From Phoebastria nigripes (taxonomy: Eukaryota; Chordata; Aves; Procellariiformes; Diomedeidae): a stretch of DNA of 64,000 nt. Position numbers and translations under genes: made by a program. Below, piece by piece: positions 40,701 through 46,567 of the stretch; within the stretch, counting starts at the first letter, position 1; each line of letters opens with the position of its first letter. The notes under the pieces are model-generated. The model was not told the origin of the DNA and searched no databases. It saw only the letters and a list, made by a program, of their open reading frames with translations. The stretch spans positions 871,527-935,526 of the forward strand of contig JAYKAV010002574.1 in NCBI GenBank assembly GCA_035582835.1, read 5' to 3'.

Positions 40701-43700
40701 TGTCCTCTCTGTCTTCCTGTCTTTCTTTCCTTGGCATCTGCTGTTGGCTATAGATAGTGGAGTTCTAAAATGGCTATAAAATACTAGCACAGTTTAGGCT
40801 GAGCATTGACAAGTGTTTTGAAAAACCCTTAGGCAAAATGGGATAAGACAGCACAACGTTTAAACATCACACAGTGTAACTGTGTGGTGTTTTACCATGC
40901 AAATTCATTGTATGAATTTGATCTTTCTAAGTTTTAACCCATAAAAATAGTGGCTTATATAAAAGAAGCATAGCTATATTTATTTAGAAGTTCACAGTTT
41001 ATGTCTAATGCTGGATGCAGGATAGAAATGTTAATTTTTAATTGTTTATTTAATTTAAAACTACTCCCACTCTAAAGCTATTCCCACTAGAATAGAGTAT
41101 GCCTCTGCAACATTTCATATTATAAATCCTTTGGATTTGTGCTTTCTTATTTCAGTTGGCTCTTTCAAGGCAGCAGATAGGTTTGTCATATGTTGTGTCT
41201 CTGGTGTCAGTGTTCAACACCATGACACACACTGCAATGAGGAATAAGGGTAATAATATCCATTCCTAAAATATATGCAGGCTGCAGTACAGCATTTAAG
41301 TCCTTCTTTCCAAGCTAAAAGTCAGAACAATGATCACAGCCACTCCACCTCTTTGAAGAGCGCTTACAAAGTTTCTAGAAATATTTTTACCCTTAAAATC
41401 ATTGCAGCCTTCCCCTGTGGAGCAAAACAACCCTGAAAATGCTGTACTCTGCTGTCAGTGTTTCCTCTTGGGTTAGCAAAACACAGCAGCCTAGAGAACA
41501 TTGTCATAGATTATTTTTTAGATCCTGCAGGCATTATAATGGCGCAGACTAATGCAGCAGCTGGAAGTGCCAGAGAAATTGAGAAAGTCTCAAGTGAAAA
41601 ATGAAACTGCAGATGTGTGGGGGATGTTGAAAATCAGTGGCTGCTTGCTAGCACGCAGTTACTCTGCTTGAAGCCAAATACACAGACTCCATACCTTCCC
41701 TCCCCTTCCTACCACACCTTCCGAAGTACAGCAAGTACGTAAAGCCCGCTAATACCTGCAGATCAGAAAACGGTAGGTGATTCTGCACCAGAAGGATTTT
41801 CTCTTGTTTAGATGCATTTTTCTGAGAAATCGTGCAGTATTTCAAAGTTTAAGTCTTAAATCCTCGTACAAGTAAGTTTTCACACACCTAGTGTCCTCTG
41901 AAGTACTTCCTCTTTGTGTATGTCCAAAAAAGATTCCTGTGAGTATCTGTAAAGATCATCTTTATTTCTTTTCAGTACATCTTCTATGTAGAGGTAGTCT
42001 GTAACGTATGTCATTAATACCACAGATAGGTCCTTGTTCAGTGTTTCGGTGTTTAGTGCAGTTAACAGTTTTTCTTTAGATTCACTTTCTTTCTTCTATA
42101 CAAAAACCACTGAAGAACAAGACAGGAATTAGTGTTTCAGTTTTAATTTTGATAGTGTTTCTTCTTTATCTCACACTTAAGCTAAGCGCAGATATAGAGA
42201 TTCCTATCTGGCACTTACTTTTGGCAGGTAAGTGCCACATTTTTGGCACTTATTGAATGTATGGCCAGTGTATTAGTGTGCTTTTCTGTATTTTATAGAG
42301 ATGAAGGATTCACTATCTTTATAAATCATTCAAGAAACATGATGTAAATGTAACCTGGTCATGTACATACCTTATCACATGCATACTCTTAGAGACATTG
42401 GGCTGAAATCAAAGTTTCTCTGAGAGCTTCCTGAAAAAATAAAAGGATTAAAAAAATGAAAAAGGAGTACATGGTAATAGAGAGTATTAAAACAAAGAAG
42501 TCATCTACGCTGTTAACCTGAAATGCAGCAGTCACAAGAATCTTGTGTATAGTTAGGGAAAAGATAAAATCAGAAAACTTTGAAATATTTTATGTTTAGT
42601 GCTTTGATGATAAATATTAACTAGGGGAGCTGATAAAACATATGGCCAGTGACATATGTAAAATTAATTAATACAATCTACCAGTTGTAGATTGCAAATT
42701 TATATTCACTAACTAATAACAAAAACAATATTTATAGGTTAATTTCATTTTAAAATCATAGCTAATTTGGAGTTGGGAACTGAAGAAGTTAACAGCGGTA
42801 CAAGCTGACTGGATTTTGAGTGAGTTTTTGAAAGGGTGGTGCTCTTTCATGTAAAACACTTTCATATAAAAAACCGGAGTGCGTTTCAACAGAGGGTACC
42901 ACTATCCTGCTGTGAACAGATTTCTATAAATCCCCAGTATGAAACTGATAGTATGGTCTACCTTTTTTGAATTAGTTGGTTTTGTTGTTTGGGAGTCTAC
43001 TGGGTCGAATTCAGAACTGGAGAGGTGAACTCCTAAGTTACAGACTAACTTTGAAGATCGCTGTTTCTGACTTGGGCGTGTGTTTTAATTTGAGGTAACA
43101 GAACAGCATTTTCAAGTCCAAGTGCCTAAAGTTAAGCATCAAAAATTAACCTCTAAAGAACTTTAAAAATTGTTTAAGAACGTGAACTGCTTCTATTAAA
43201 TTTTGATGGCTGGCAAAATTCAAAATGCAGAAAATGACATTTGTCTGACAGTCCCTGCAGTCTAGAAATGAAGCTAAGTGCACATACAAGGTGGCATTGC
43301 CTATGCCATGCACCCCACATGTGATGGGGGTGATAATGCATGTGTTATGGGACTCATCTGCATATGAACGGTGGCTGTTTGTCTAAGAAATCCAGGTGAC
43401 TGCCCATCTAAAAAGAGCTGCTGTTCAAATTATTGGGCATTCAGAAACCCTTGATAAAGTTTTTTTAAAAAACAAAACACAATTCTTAATAGCAGTCTAT
43501 CGTTGAAGTGGTGGATGGTAGAGCTGCGATTGTCCTGTTGATGCGGCAGTGCTTGGTAAAGACATATGTAATAGAGCCAGCAATACTGAGGTACAGATAT
43601 ACTGTAACTTACTGGTGGGCATATGGCTGCTCAACAGTGTTCACGTCAAGAAAGATCCTTGATCTCTTGTTACCACTGGTGTTCTGTTCACTTGCCTTGG

Positions 43701-46567
43701 CTTTTACACCACTACAATGCAAATGAAAGAAGTGAGTCTCACATGCAAAACAGGTGTTGTGTCATAAATAAAAGCACAAGAGTTCATGAATATTAACTTT
43801 GCTAACAAGGTCAACAAAACTTGAAAGTGTATTTTGAGAGCACGCCTTCTCTATTTTTTTTTGTCTGTCATTTTAGATTAGGTATAGGCAACTTTCCTGA
43901 GAGCTTTCATTAGGAAATACAAGTATTTTACATGGGAAGAGAATCACTGTCTCCCAGTTCTAAAAAGATATTTGGATAGACAACATTTGTTCATACAAAT
44001 TTAGGTATTGTCTAACCATAGCCCTAAGAAATATCTCATCAAACTTTGTAACACCTAGTAGCCACCTGTGATGGCATGGGATTTGCTCTATTTATTTTTT
44101 TAGGAAAAGCTCTGTTATCTTATTTCGTGCCCATGGCTTAGGCTTGTGATATCAGTCTTTTGTCTTGCTGACACTTCGTATAGAGATTTTCATAGAATCA
44201 TTTAGGTTGGAAAAGATCTTTAAAATCAAGTCCAACCATAAACCTAACACTGCCAAGTGTTTTGCTTGACACAGAAGAATTTGTCATTTCTTTGAAATGA
44301 GTAGTTGTTCATTATTAGCAAAATACAATTATTTTTCCTGTTTACAGGCTGAACAGTCAAAAGAAGAACAGAAACAAGGTTTAAGTGCTGAGAAATTGAT
44401 GAGGAAAGCTTCTAAGGATGTATGCCGGTTACGGGAGCAGAGCCAGAAAGTGCCGCTGCAGGTGCAGTCATTCAGGTATGGCCTGTTCTGCTTTTCATGC
44501 TCTTCTTAATGTAGTTAAGTAACATGAGTTATTTCTAAATATAATCAGACATGCCCTGTAACATTAGTCAAAAATCCACATGCATTTGAATTGCAAGAAA
44601 CATCATACATTTCTAACATAGCTCAAAGTTGGAGTTTCAAAGGACCGGGCCTCCGTAACTTGCTCATGTGGTAGAAGTGGCAGTATGTCAGCTGAGCTGT
44701 GGTGGTGGTGAGGAACCACCTCGCTATGTGGCATCTGCTGTGGGTGAGCACATGTGTGACCATTGCCATGGCTCACCTCACCCACAGTAGATTGACAGCG
44801 GGCTTTAAGTAACGGGATCTTTTCCGGTGATGGCAGGTGCCTGAAGCAAGTCACCCCTCAAGGAGAAGTAGAACAGTATACATCTCATCAGGAAACTGAT
44901 TAACCACTACTTGTGCCTTGCTAAAGACTTATTATTCAAGAGGGATCTTGAATGCCTCCTCCTTTTTGTTTCCCTCCTTTTGGTTGCGGGAACAGCAACT
45001 GATTACATGAAGCAATTAATCAAGTGTTCTTGCTTAGCATAAGCTAGAATGAACACTTTCTATCTCAAACCTTAATTCTGACTGGTCTAAATTCCTAAAA
45101 GGCTGGACAGTAAGTGGCAGGCTAGCAGCCCGAAGGCCATGCTTCTATATAAAAATAAACATAAAACTGTTGATTGAAAAATACAATGCTTACTCTTCCA
45201 CATAGAAGCAGTGCTGCAAGCTAATTTAATCTGTTTTGTCACTAACACACGTTTTTAAAGTTTGATTTCTGAATTCCTGTATAGGAAATTTAAGTTAGCT
45301 GCTAATACGTGTGAGGATTTTTTCCCTTTTTTAACCAATCTGTTGTGATCATTTTGCTTATGGACTTCTCAAATAGGGGCCTGTGAGGTACACATTGCAA
45401 ACCACAACTGTAAGTGATGCAGAATCAAAGCAAGAGAGAAAGGAAAGGGATTCCTCAGCAAAGAAGCATTACAGCTGAGCTGTTTATCTTCAGTATGAAA
45501 TTCAGAGCATCTTCAAACAGTTTTCACTTTCTGTGCAAGTCTTGAGAAAGAGTTTTGGTCAGTGCTGGTCATTTAACAGTCATCACANACAGACTCCTGC
45601 ACAAATTTACAGGAACATGTAATAGTGCTCAAGACATCATTCTCCTGCAAGAAGGGTATCATAAGACTCCATTCACTTTTATCTTCTAATCACCACACAA
45701 TTAGCCAAGGAATCCAGTTTACATAGTTGATTTTGCTCCGAGCTACTGTTTCTGATGGGAACTCAAGCTTCGCCAGTGAAAAACATGGTTTAGTCTACTG
45801 GACAAATAGTTACCTCCTAAGGCTGAACTGTACTCGCCCTGCTGGTTGGACTTGTTACAGTGCTGTGGCCTCAAAGACTAATCACACAAAGGCACTTTGA
45901 AGCTCTCAAGAAGAATGACTCTTCTGAGCTTTAATTTTTAAGCCCCCAATACTTATCATCTGCTTTCTAGGCTGCTGGCAGACAAGCTTGTGTAAACTTG
46001 TTATGCTTCAGTAATCTTTCAGTTCATAGGAAACAGAAACGGTAACAGCACAGGGGAAGCAACTAGAGAATGGGTTGACAATTCTGCTTCTCTGAGTCTT
46101 GCCCAGACCCTCCCCCCCCCAACCCCACCTTTTCCCAAGTCAGGATAAAATGTTTTATTTTGCCTTTTCATCCCCCGACTGAAATATCATCATAGGAAAT
46201 TCAGTGACTAGATCAATATTTCAGTCTCATCATTGGAGTTATTAATGAAATATTGATTTTTTTTTTTTTTTCTTTTTTTTCTTTTTCAAAACTGGAGCTG
46301 CTTTTTACATAAATCTGCCTAAGAAGGGAATTATGTCAGAATGCTCTGGCAACCACATTTGTTGTCAATAAATTCACTATATATTTTCCATACCTATATT
46401 TTAAAGAACTATGCTGTAACATTAGCAACTGTACAGCAAATTACATTGGAGTCATGCCATAAATAGTAAAATAATAACTTGTTTTCTTTTCTAATTTCAG
46501 GGAGAAGATAGCATACTTCACAAGAGCAAAGATCAGTATACCAGCCCTTCCAGCTGATGATGTATAA
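1257..46567 (+). CDS. WWC2: WWC2 (WW and C2 domain containing 2), 5'-partial, 19 exons visible
   Basis: WWC2 is a cytoplasmic and cortical scaffold of the WWC/KIBRA family. In the family, N-terminal WW domains bind PPxY proteins such as LATS kinases and angiomotins, promoting YAP phosphorylation; the C2 domain binds phospholipid and a C-terminal region contacts atypical PKC. The visible exons (80, 130, 147, 74, 243, 90, 614, 124, 81, 87, 193, 165, 119, 193, 165, 93, 243, 128 and 67 nt) join without a frame break into 1011 residues plus stop. Order along the visible protein: coiled coil about 1-255, Ser-rich region 255-460, C2 domain about 528-670, acidic linker 677-780, aPKC-contact motif about 850-866, coiled coil 875-970, C-terminal ADDV. 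Mammalian WWC2 is about 1190 residues, so about 180 residues including both WW domains lie off-window. The adjacent antisense claudin pair and the residues [19 protein letters not shown] separate it from WWC1 and WWC3. Confidence 0.97.
1337..4766 (+). other. WWC2: WWC2 intron with (GA)21 microsatellite
   Basis: Intron of 3430 nt, GTGAGT to CCACAG. The only distinctive content is the (GA)21 tract at 1709-1750, listed separately. The rest is unremarkable AT-rich sequence. ORFs at 2178-2420 (-) and 2849-3183 (+) show no family resemblance or splice support. Confidence 0.85.
1709..1750. repeat. (GA)21 microsatellite
   Basis: Uninterrupted GA dinucleotide run of 42 nt, flanked by a pyrimidine-rich stretch on the left. 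It creates spurious Ser-Leu-rich ORFs on the - strand. It is probably length-polymorphic, which is an inference from its purity. Confidence 0.97.
4767..4896 (+). CDS. WWC2: WWC2 exon (coiled coil, [11 protein letters not shown] block)
   Basis: The acceptor is TTTCCACAG and the donor GTATTT. The first base completes the split Gln codon, then 43 codons run from [14 protein letters not shown] to EREKQDLMK, ending in phase 0. The KMSGGQS block is a family hallmark shared with KIBRA. Overlapping ORFs on the other strand are shadows. Confidence 0.96.
4897..5655 (+). other. WWC2: WWC2 intron with A/C-only tract
   Basis: Intron of 759 nt. It holds a 111-nt stretch of only A and C at 5322-5432, listed separately, which accounts for the apparent ORFs of odd composition there. 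Nothing else was recognised. Confidence 0.85.
5322..5432. repeat. A/C-only low-complexity tract
   Basis: There are 111 consecutive bases with no G or T on the + strand, built from CAAAA, CCAAA and CCCAA-like units without a fixed period. It has no terminal repeats or target duplication that I can see. A second tract of the same kind lies at 49876-49970. Confidence 0.9.
5656..5802 (+). CDS. WWC2: WWC2 exon (SLAKLRGKF to DISGE)
   Basis: The acceptor is TGGACAG, the exon is 49 codons in phase 0, and the donor is GTGAGC. It encodes [20 protein letters not shown], then a Ser-rich piece ending SQTDISGE. A second in-register donor, GTGAGG, lies 5 nt upstream at 5798; only the downstream donor keeps the WWC2 frame into the next exon. 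The region links the first coiled coil to the conserved [19 protein letters not shown] block. Confidence 0.95.
5803..6773 (+). other. WWC2: WWC2 intron, no further content
   Basis: Intron of 971 nt ending in a pyrimidine-rich TTTTTTTTCCTCAACAG. It has a short TATATATA stretch near 5908. I see no exon, repeat family or RNA gene. Confidence 0.85.
6774..6847 (+). CDS. WWC2: WWC2 exon ([19 protein letters not shown])
   Basis: This 74-nt exon encodes [20 protein letters not shown] then EAKR, plus two bases of a Ser codon finished by the next exon. The acceptor is CAACAG and the donor GTAATA. The sequence is nearly invariant in WWC2 and starts the second half of the N-terminal coiled coil. Confidence 0.96.
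6848..11142 (+). other. WWC2: WWC2 intron with poly-A runs
   Basis: Intron of 4295 nt. It contains poly-A runs at 7577-7594 (18 A) and 8397-8416 (20 A) and one ambiguous base at 10112. A stretch near 9190-9250 faintly resembles an eroded CR1 end but is too diverged to call. The ORFs in this interval show no recognisable domains. Confidence 0.8.
11143..11385 (+). CDS. WWC2: WWC2 exon (coiled coil, [18 protein letters not shown])
   Basis: The acceptor is TTTTATTTTAG and the donor GTAAGG. The exon encodes 81 residues from the split Ser through [20 protein letters not shown], then [20 protein letters not shown] and ALAE, closing with AG of an Arg codon. It is rich in Glu, Leu and Lys in heptad spacing, as expected of the KIBRA-family coiled coil that mediates homo- and hetero-oligomerisation. 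The longer open frame starting at 10946 is read-through from the intron; its start Met is not supported. Confidence 0.97.
11386..16278 (+). other. WWC2: WWC2 intron with poly-T and TTTG repeats
   Basis: Intron of 4893 nt. It contains T runs at 13375-13394 (20 T) and 15253-15271 (19 T) and a TTTG tetranucleotide run at about 14137-14156. No exon or recognised transposon was seen. The many short ORFs have no recognisable features. Confidence 0.8.
16279..16368 (+). CDS. WWC2: WWC2 exon ([20 protein letters not shown])
   Basis: This 90-nt exon has acceptor CTTTCCAG and donor GTGAGA. It completes Arg from the previous exon and encodes [20 protein letters not shown] then TTYLHSQLR, ending with AG of a split Ser codon. 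It closes the N-terminal coiled-coil region. It is too short for usual ORF thresholds but fits the family and the frame on both sides. Confidence 0.96.
16639..16659. repeat. (TAAA)5 tetranucleotide microsatellite
   Basis: Five clean TAAA units plus one base, in the intron just after the last exon of the N-terminal coiled coil. Confidence 0.95.
17634..17735 (-). mobile_element. CR1-type LINE 3' end fragment
   Basis: It begins with TAGAATAGAATAG-like units and continues TTGGAAGGGACCTACAACGA and CATCTAGTCCAACTGCC. Read in reverse this is the 3' end of an avian CR1 subfamily. It is 5'-truncated like most CR1 copies. The right boundary is approximate because the match fades. Confidence 0.7.
17790..18125. 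other. GC-rich intronic block of unknown origin
   Basis: This block is visibly richer in G and C than the surrounding intron and ends about 160 nt before the largest WWC2 exon. I do not recognise a transposon family. It carries overlapping - strand ORFs (17683-17958, 17876-18118) whose products show no domain. It could be an eroded transposon or a conserved non-coding element. Confidence 0.4.
18283..18896 (+). CDS. WWC2: WWC2 exon (large Ser-rich central exon)
   Basis: At 614 nt this is the largest exon. The acceptor is CTTTGCAG and the donor GTAATA; it ends in phase 1. It encodes [20 protein letters not shown], the repeated RGSLN motifs, [32 protein letters not shown], then [20 protein letters not shown] and a diverged stretch rich in Asp and Glu. 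In KIBRA the SLSPPGSP segment is a mitotic-kinase phosphorylation site; that role is inferred here by similarity. The Ser-rich part is expected to be disordered. The apparent upstream Met at 18260 is intronic. Confidence 0.97.
18897..22457 (+). other. WWC2: WWC2 intron, no recognised element
   Basis: Intron of 3561 nt. A short TATATATATATA tract lies at about 20291-20303 and a G8 run sits near 21625. The TAATGA-rich patch at 22140-22176 is low complexity. No exon or transposon was recognised. Confidence 0.8.
22458..22581 (+). CDS. WWC2: WWC2 exon ([17 protein letters not shown])
   Basis: The acceptor is TTTTTGTAG and the donor GTAGGT, a weaker +3/+4 context but with canonical GT. The exon encodes [20 protein letters not shown] and [20 protein letters not shown], then two bases of Gln. 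The [14 protein letters not shown] block is strongly conserved in WWC proteins, directly before the C2 domain. Confidence 0.96.
23912..23956. repeat. Inverted repeat with 18-nt loop
   Basis: The left arm CTGTCGTCTTCCT (23912-23924) faces the right arm AGGAAGGACGACAG (23943-23956), complementary over 13 pairs with one extra base. CCTGTCGT also occurs twice in a row on the left side. The function, if any, is unknown. Confidence 0.7.
25037..25080. repeat. Perfect 22-bp tandem duplication before a splice acceptor
   Basis: Two identical 22-nt units starting AACTATAATTTTCC and ending TAAATTTG lie head to tail at 25037-25058 and 25059-25080. The second copy ends 22 nt before the exon at 25103. Each unit holds a CCTAAAT sequence that could serve as a branch point. 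Confidence 0.95.
25103..25183 (+). CDS. WWC2: WWC2 exon ([20 protein letters not shown])
   Basis: This 81-nt exon has acceptor TTTGCCCTAG and donor GTAAGT. It completes Gln and encodes [20 protein letters not shown] then QVQIGL, leaving AG of an Arg codon. QVQIGLRY begins the C2 domain's first strand. Only 83 nt separate it from the next exon. Confidence 0.96.
25184..25266 (+). other. WWC2: Very short (83 nt) WWC2 intron
   Basis: It runs from GTAAGT to TTTAACAG. At 83 nt it is near the practical lower limit for a vertebrate intron and far smaller than all others in this gene. Its length is not a multiple of three, so retention would break the frame. Confidence 0.95.
25267..25353 (+). CDS. 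WWC2: WWC2 exon (start of C2 domain)
   Basis: This 87-nt exon encodes [20 protein letters not shown] then FSVPLGSK, with split Arg and Val codons at the ends. The [11 protein letters not shown] strand is the typical first beta strand of a C2 sandwich. The acceptor is TTAACAG and the donor GTAAGT. The C2 domain of the family binds phosphoinositides. Confidence 0.96.
25354..28506 (+). other. WWC2: WWC2 intron, no recognised element
   Basis: Intron of 3153 nt with one ambiguous base at 26918 and a purine run GGAGGAAGAAAGGAAG near 26602. No exon, RNA gene or recognised transposon was found. Confidence 0.8.
28507..28699 (+). CDS. WWC2: WWC2 exon (core of C2 domain)
   Basis: The acceptor is TCTGGCAG and the donor GTATGC; the exon ends in phase 0. 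It encodes [40 protein letters not shown] and [17 protein letters not shown]. The Y-I-R-V-A-V-L-P-S and F-x-F-x-V patterns are C2 beta strands, closely matching the WWC family. The visible Met at 28580 is internal and not a start. Confidence 0.97.
28700..30340 (+). other. WWC2: WWC2 intron, no recognised element
   Basis: Intron of 1641 nt with one ambiguous base at 30057. The ORFs at 29490-29893 have no recognisable domain. Nothing else was identified. Confidence 0.8.
30341..30505 (+). CDS. WWC2: WWC2 exon (end of C2 domain)
   Basis: There are 55 codons in phase 0, acceptor TTTTGTGCAG and donor GTGAGC. The exon encodes [20 protein letters not shown] and [20 protein letters not shown], then a Ser-rich tail ending [13 protein letters not shown]...TLWYNLLP is the closing strand pair of the C2 domain. 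The open frame continues into the intron on both sides, but the exon ends are set by splice sites and by the family. Confidence 0.97.
30506..31300 (+). other. WWC2: WWC2 intron, no recognised element
   Basis: Intron of 795 nt ending TTCCTTGTGAGCAG. It has a GAGAGAGAGA stretch near 31020. No other content was recognised. Confidence 0.85.
31301..31419 (+). CDS. WWC2: WWC2 exon ([16 protein letters not shown], acidic)
   Basis: This 119-nt exon encodes [20 protein letters not shown] and [19 protein letters not shown], with TG of a Trp codon at the end. The poly-Glu run is encoded by GAG-rich repeats, so it may vary in length between individuals. The acidic cluster is present at the same place in mammalian WWC2. 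Confidence 0.96.
31420..32434 (+). other. WWC2: WWC2 intron with CR1 fragment
   Basis: Intron of 1015 nt. The CR1 copy at 31516-31735 lies just after the exon. The rest shows nothing recognisable. Confidence 0.85.
31516..31735 (-). mobile_element. CR1 LINE 3' end fragment
   Basis: It begins with TCATACAATCATAG and TTTGGGTTGGAAGGGACCTT, the reverse of the CR1 3' end with its octamer tail, and continues through CCAACCTGACCTTGAACACT and TCTCACCACCACTGGAACTG. This is a 5'-truncated, relatively young-looking copy. Confidence 0.92.
32435..32627 (+). CDS. WWC2: WWC2 exon (acidic linker)
   Basis: The acceptor is TTCATACAG and the donor GTGAAT. It completes Trp and encodes [20 protein letters not shown] to [10 protein letters not shown] in 64 codons, ending in phase 0. 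This is the least conserved coding segment in the window, recognisable mainly by its start and end. From memory the mammalian counterpart is somewhat longer. Confidence 0.93.
33068..33145 (+). CDS. WWC2: Candidate alternative terminal exon of WWC2
   Basis: After a strong pyrimidine tract and TTTATTTTAG lies an open frame of 25 codons and a stop, [20 protein letters not shown] then FRNVY. It is in phase with the preceding WWC2 exon, which ends in phase 0 at 32627. AATAAA follows at 33302-33307. If used, it would replace the C-terminal 231 residues of WWC2, losing the aPKC-contact motif, the second coiled coil and the ADDV end. I know of no such mammalian isoform. A chance ORF with a cryptic acceptor is the alternative. 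Confidence 0.4.
   Translation, partial: GVKYKNWLSREEEERLMNRKFRNVY
33302..33307 (+). promoter_or_regulatory. Intronic polyadenylation signal AATAAA
   Basis: AATAAA lies 157 nt after the stop of the candidate terminal exon. The downstream sequence is only weakly GT-rich. AATAAA is common by chance in AT-rich introns, so this signal matters only together with that exon. Confidence 0.35.
33560..34235. other. GC-rich island with long - strand ORF, unidentified
   Basis: This stretch is clearly more GC-rich than its surroundings and carries a - strand ORF from 34361 down to 33759, 200 codons with one ambiguous base. The protein shows no domain that I recognise and crosses the AAT microsatellite, giving an Ile run, so at least its N-terminal part is not real coding sequence. 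It may be an old retrocopy, an eroded endogenous retroviral or other repeat piece, or non-coding sequence. Confidence 0.35.
34239..34256. repeat. (AAT)n trinucleotide repeat
   Basis: About six AAT units lie directly beside the ambiguous base at 34237, suggesting an uncertain assembly or consensus call at a slippage-prone site. Confidence 0.9.
34585..34749 (+). CDS. WWC2: WWC2 exon ([10 protein letters not shown] to NQYICR)
   Basis: There are 55 codons in phase 0, acceptor CTTTTCATAG and donor GTAAGA. The exon encodes [40 protein letters not shown] and [15 protein letters not shown]. The [11 protein letters not shown] block is highly conserved; its Ser-Pro is a plausible proline-directed kinase site. 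Confidence 0.97.
34750..37388 (+). other. WWC2: WWC2 intron with CR1 copy
   Basis: Intron of 2639 nt. It holds a CR1 3' end at 37046-37204. The open frame at 36663-36917 has no splice support or family resemblance. Short A runs lie near 35520 and 35629-35649. Confidence 0.85.
37046..37204 (+). mobile_element. CR1 LINE 3' end
   Basis: It reads GATGCCCCATCCCTGGAAAC, then GGTTGGACTAGATGACCTTT, CCCTTCCAACCCAAACTATT and the terminal CTATGATTCTATGA. The intact octamer end marks a typical 5'-truncated avian CR1 in sense orientation. It ends about 185 nt before the next WWC2 exon. Confidence 0.95.
37389..37481 (+). CDS. WWC2: WWC2 exon (aPKC-contact motif)
   Basis: There are 31 codons in phase 0, acceptor TTTTGACAG and donor GTATGT. 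The exon encodes [20 protein letters not shown] then [11 protein letters not shown]. In KIBRA the FVRNS...ERRS..K segment binds and inhibits atypical PKC; the role here is inferred. The residue after FVRN is Ala (GCC at 37449-37451), where as I recall human WWC2 and KIBRA have Ser. Confidence 0.96.
37482..38587 (+). other. WWC2: WWC2 intron, no recognised element
   Basis: Intron of 1106 nt. The acceptor region GTCTCCCAAATGATTCAG has a weak pyrimidine tract but a clean AG. Nothing else was identified. Confidence 0.85.
38588..38830 (+). CDS. WWC2: WWC2 exon (C-terminal coiled coil)
   Basis: There are 81 codons in phase 0, donor GTATGA. The exon encodes [40 protein letters not shown], then [20 protein letters not shown] and [16 protein letters not shown]. 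The [12 protein letters not shown] block and the following heptads are shared by all WWC proteins. The open frame extends into the intron to 38501, but the acceptor at 38586-38587 sets the exon start. Confidence 0.97.
39632..39790 (+). mobile_element. CR1 LINE 3' portion
   Basis: It contains TTGGAGATATTCAGAACCTA, ACTGGACAAGACCCTGAGTA, ATGCTCTGAGCAGAAGGTTG and GAGTAGATGCCCTCTGGAGT, a moderately diverged CR1 3' region in sense orientation. It abuts the older CR1 copy to the right. Confidence 0.8.
39826..40620 (+). mobile_element. Ancient CR1-type LINE copy, heavily decayed
   Basis: Ordered matches to the old amniote CR1 consensus run along about 800 nt: GACACCAAGTTATTCAGAGT near 39891, a decayed GTCAAAAAGCAAATAAGACA near 40151, TCTATAAAATCATGAGTGAG near 40371, GTTCAAAAAGCAGTTGGATA near 40542 and AGAAAAATCCATCAGAAGTC near 40570. 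The order fits sense orientation. There are many stops and gaps and no functional frame. Confidence 0.75.
42209..42237. repeat. Perfect 10-bp inverted repeat (hairpin)
   Basis: TGGCACTTAC at 42209-42218 faces GTAAGTGCCA at 42228-42237 across a 9-nt loop. The motif TTGGCACTTA recurs just downstream at 42245-42254. Function unknown; the stem is too short for a typical microRNA precursor. Confidence 0.85.
44190..44262 (-). mobile_element. CR1 LINE 3' end fragment
   Basis: CATAGAATCATTTAGGTTGG, AAAAGATCTTTAAAATCAAG and CCATAAACCTAACACTGCCA read in reverse as the CR1 3' end. It lies about 85 nt upstream of a WWC2 exon. Confidence 0.9.
44348..44475 (+). CDS. WWC2: WWC2 penultimate coding exon
   Basis: The acceptor is CTGTTTACAG and the donor GTATGG. 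The 128-nt exon encodes [20 protein letters not shown] then [11 protein letters not shown] and QVQSF, with AG of a split Arg codon. The [16 protein letters not shown] helix is conserved through the WWC family. Confidence 0.96.
44738..44787. repeat. Inverted repeat CTGTGGGTGAG / CTCACCCACAG
   Basis: Perfect 11-bp arms at 44738-44748 and 44777-44787 flank a 28-nt loop. A second, smaller GGTGGT/ACCACC hairpin lies just left at about 44700-44720. This GC-rich patch stands out from the AT-rich intron and might be the remnant of a small transposon. Confidence 0.75.
46177..46256. repeat. Overlapping, mutually exclusive inverted repeats
   Basis: GACTGAAATAT (46177-46187) pairs with ATATTTCAGTC (46216-46226). 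The overlapping TCAATATTTCA (46213-46223) pairs instead with TGAAATATTGA (46246-46256). Both pairings are perfect over 11 bp, so the middle arm can pair left or right but not both. A T-rich run follows. Confidence 0.85.
46501..46567 (+). CDS. WWC2: WWC2 last coding exon with stop
   Basis: The acceptor is CTAATTTCAG. The exon completes Arg and encodes [20 protein letters not shown] then V and TAA at 46565-46567. The ADDV end is shared with KIBRA, where it acts as a PDZ ligand; its role here is inferred. Length and sequence fit the family exactly. Confidence 0.97.

Larger units (their letters stand above)
38831..44347 (+). other. WWC2: WWC2 intron (largest visible), several CR1 copies
   Basis: Intron of 5517 nt. 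It contains a younger CR1 piece (39632-39790), a long ancient CR1 copy (39826-40620), a hairpin (42209-42237) and a CR1 end (44190-44262) close to the acceptor. The remaining sequence, including 40640-44180, shows nothing else that I recognise. Confidence 0.85.
44476..46500 (+). other. WWC2: Last WWC2 intron with inverted repeats
   Basis: Intron of 2025 nt. It contains an inverted repeat around 44738-44787, one ambiguous base at 45588, a C10 run near 46113, and overlapping inverted repeats (46177-46256) followed by a T-rich stretch to about 46286. No exon was recognised. Confidence 0.85.

Noticed and set aside
1257..46567. Assignment to WWC1 (KIBRA) or WWC3
   Set aside because: The residues around [18 protein letters not shown] and the C-terminal exons match WWC2 best, and the antisense CLDN22/CLDN24 pair downstream is the WWC2 locus arrangement.
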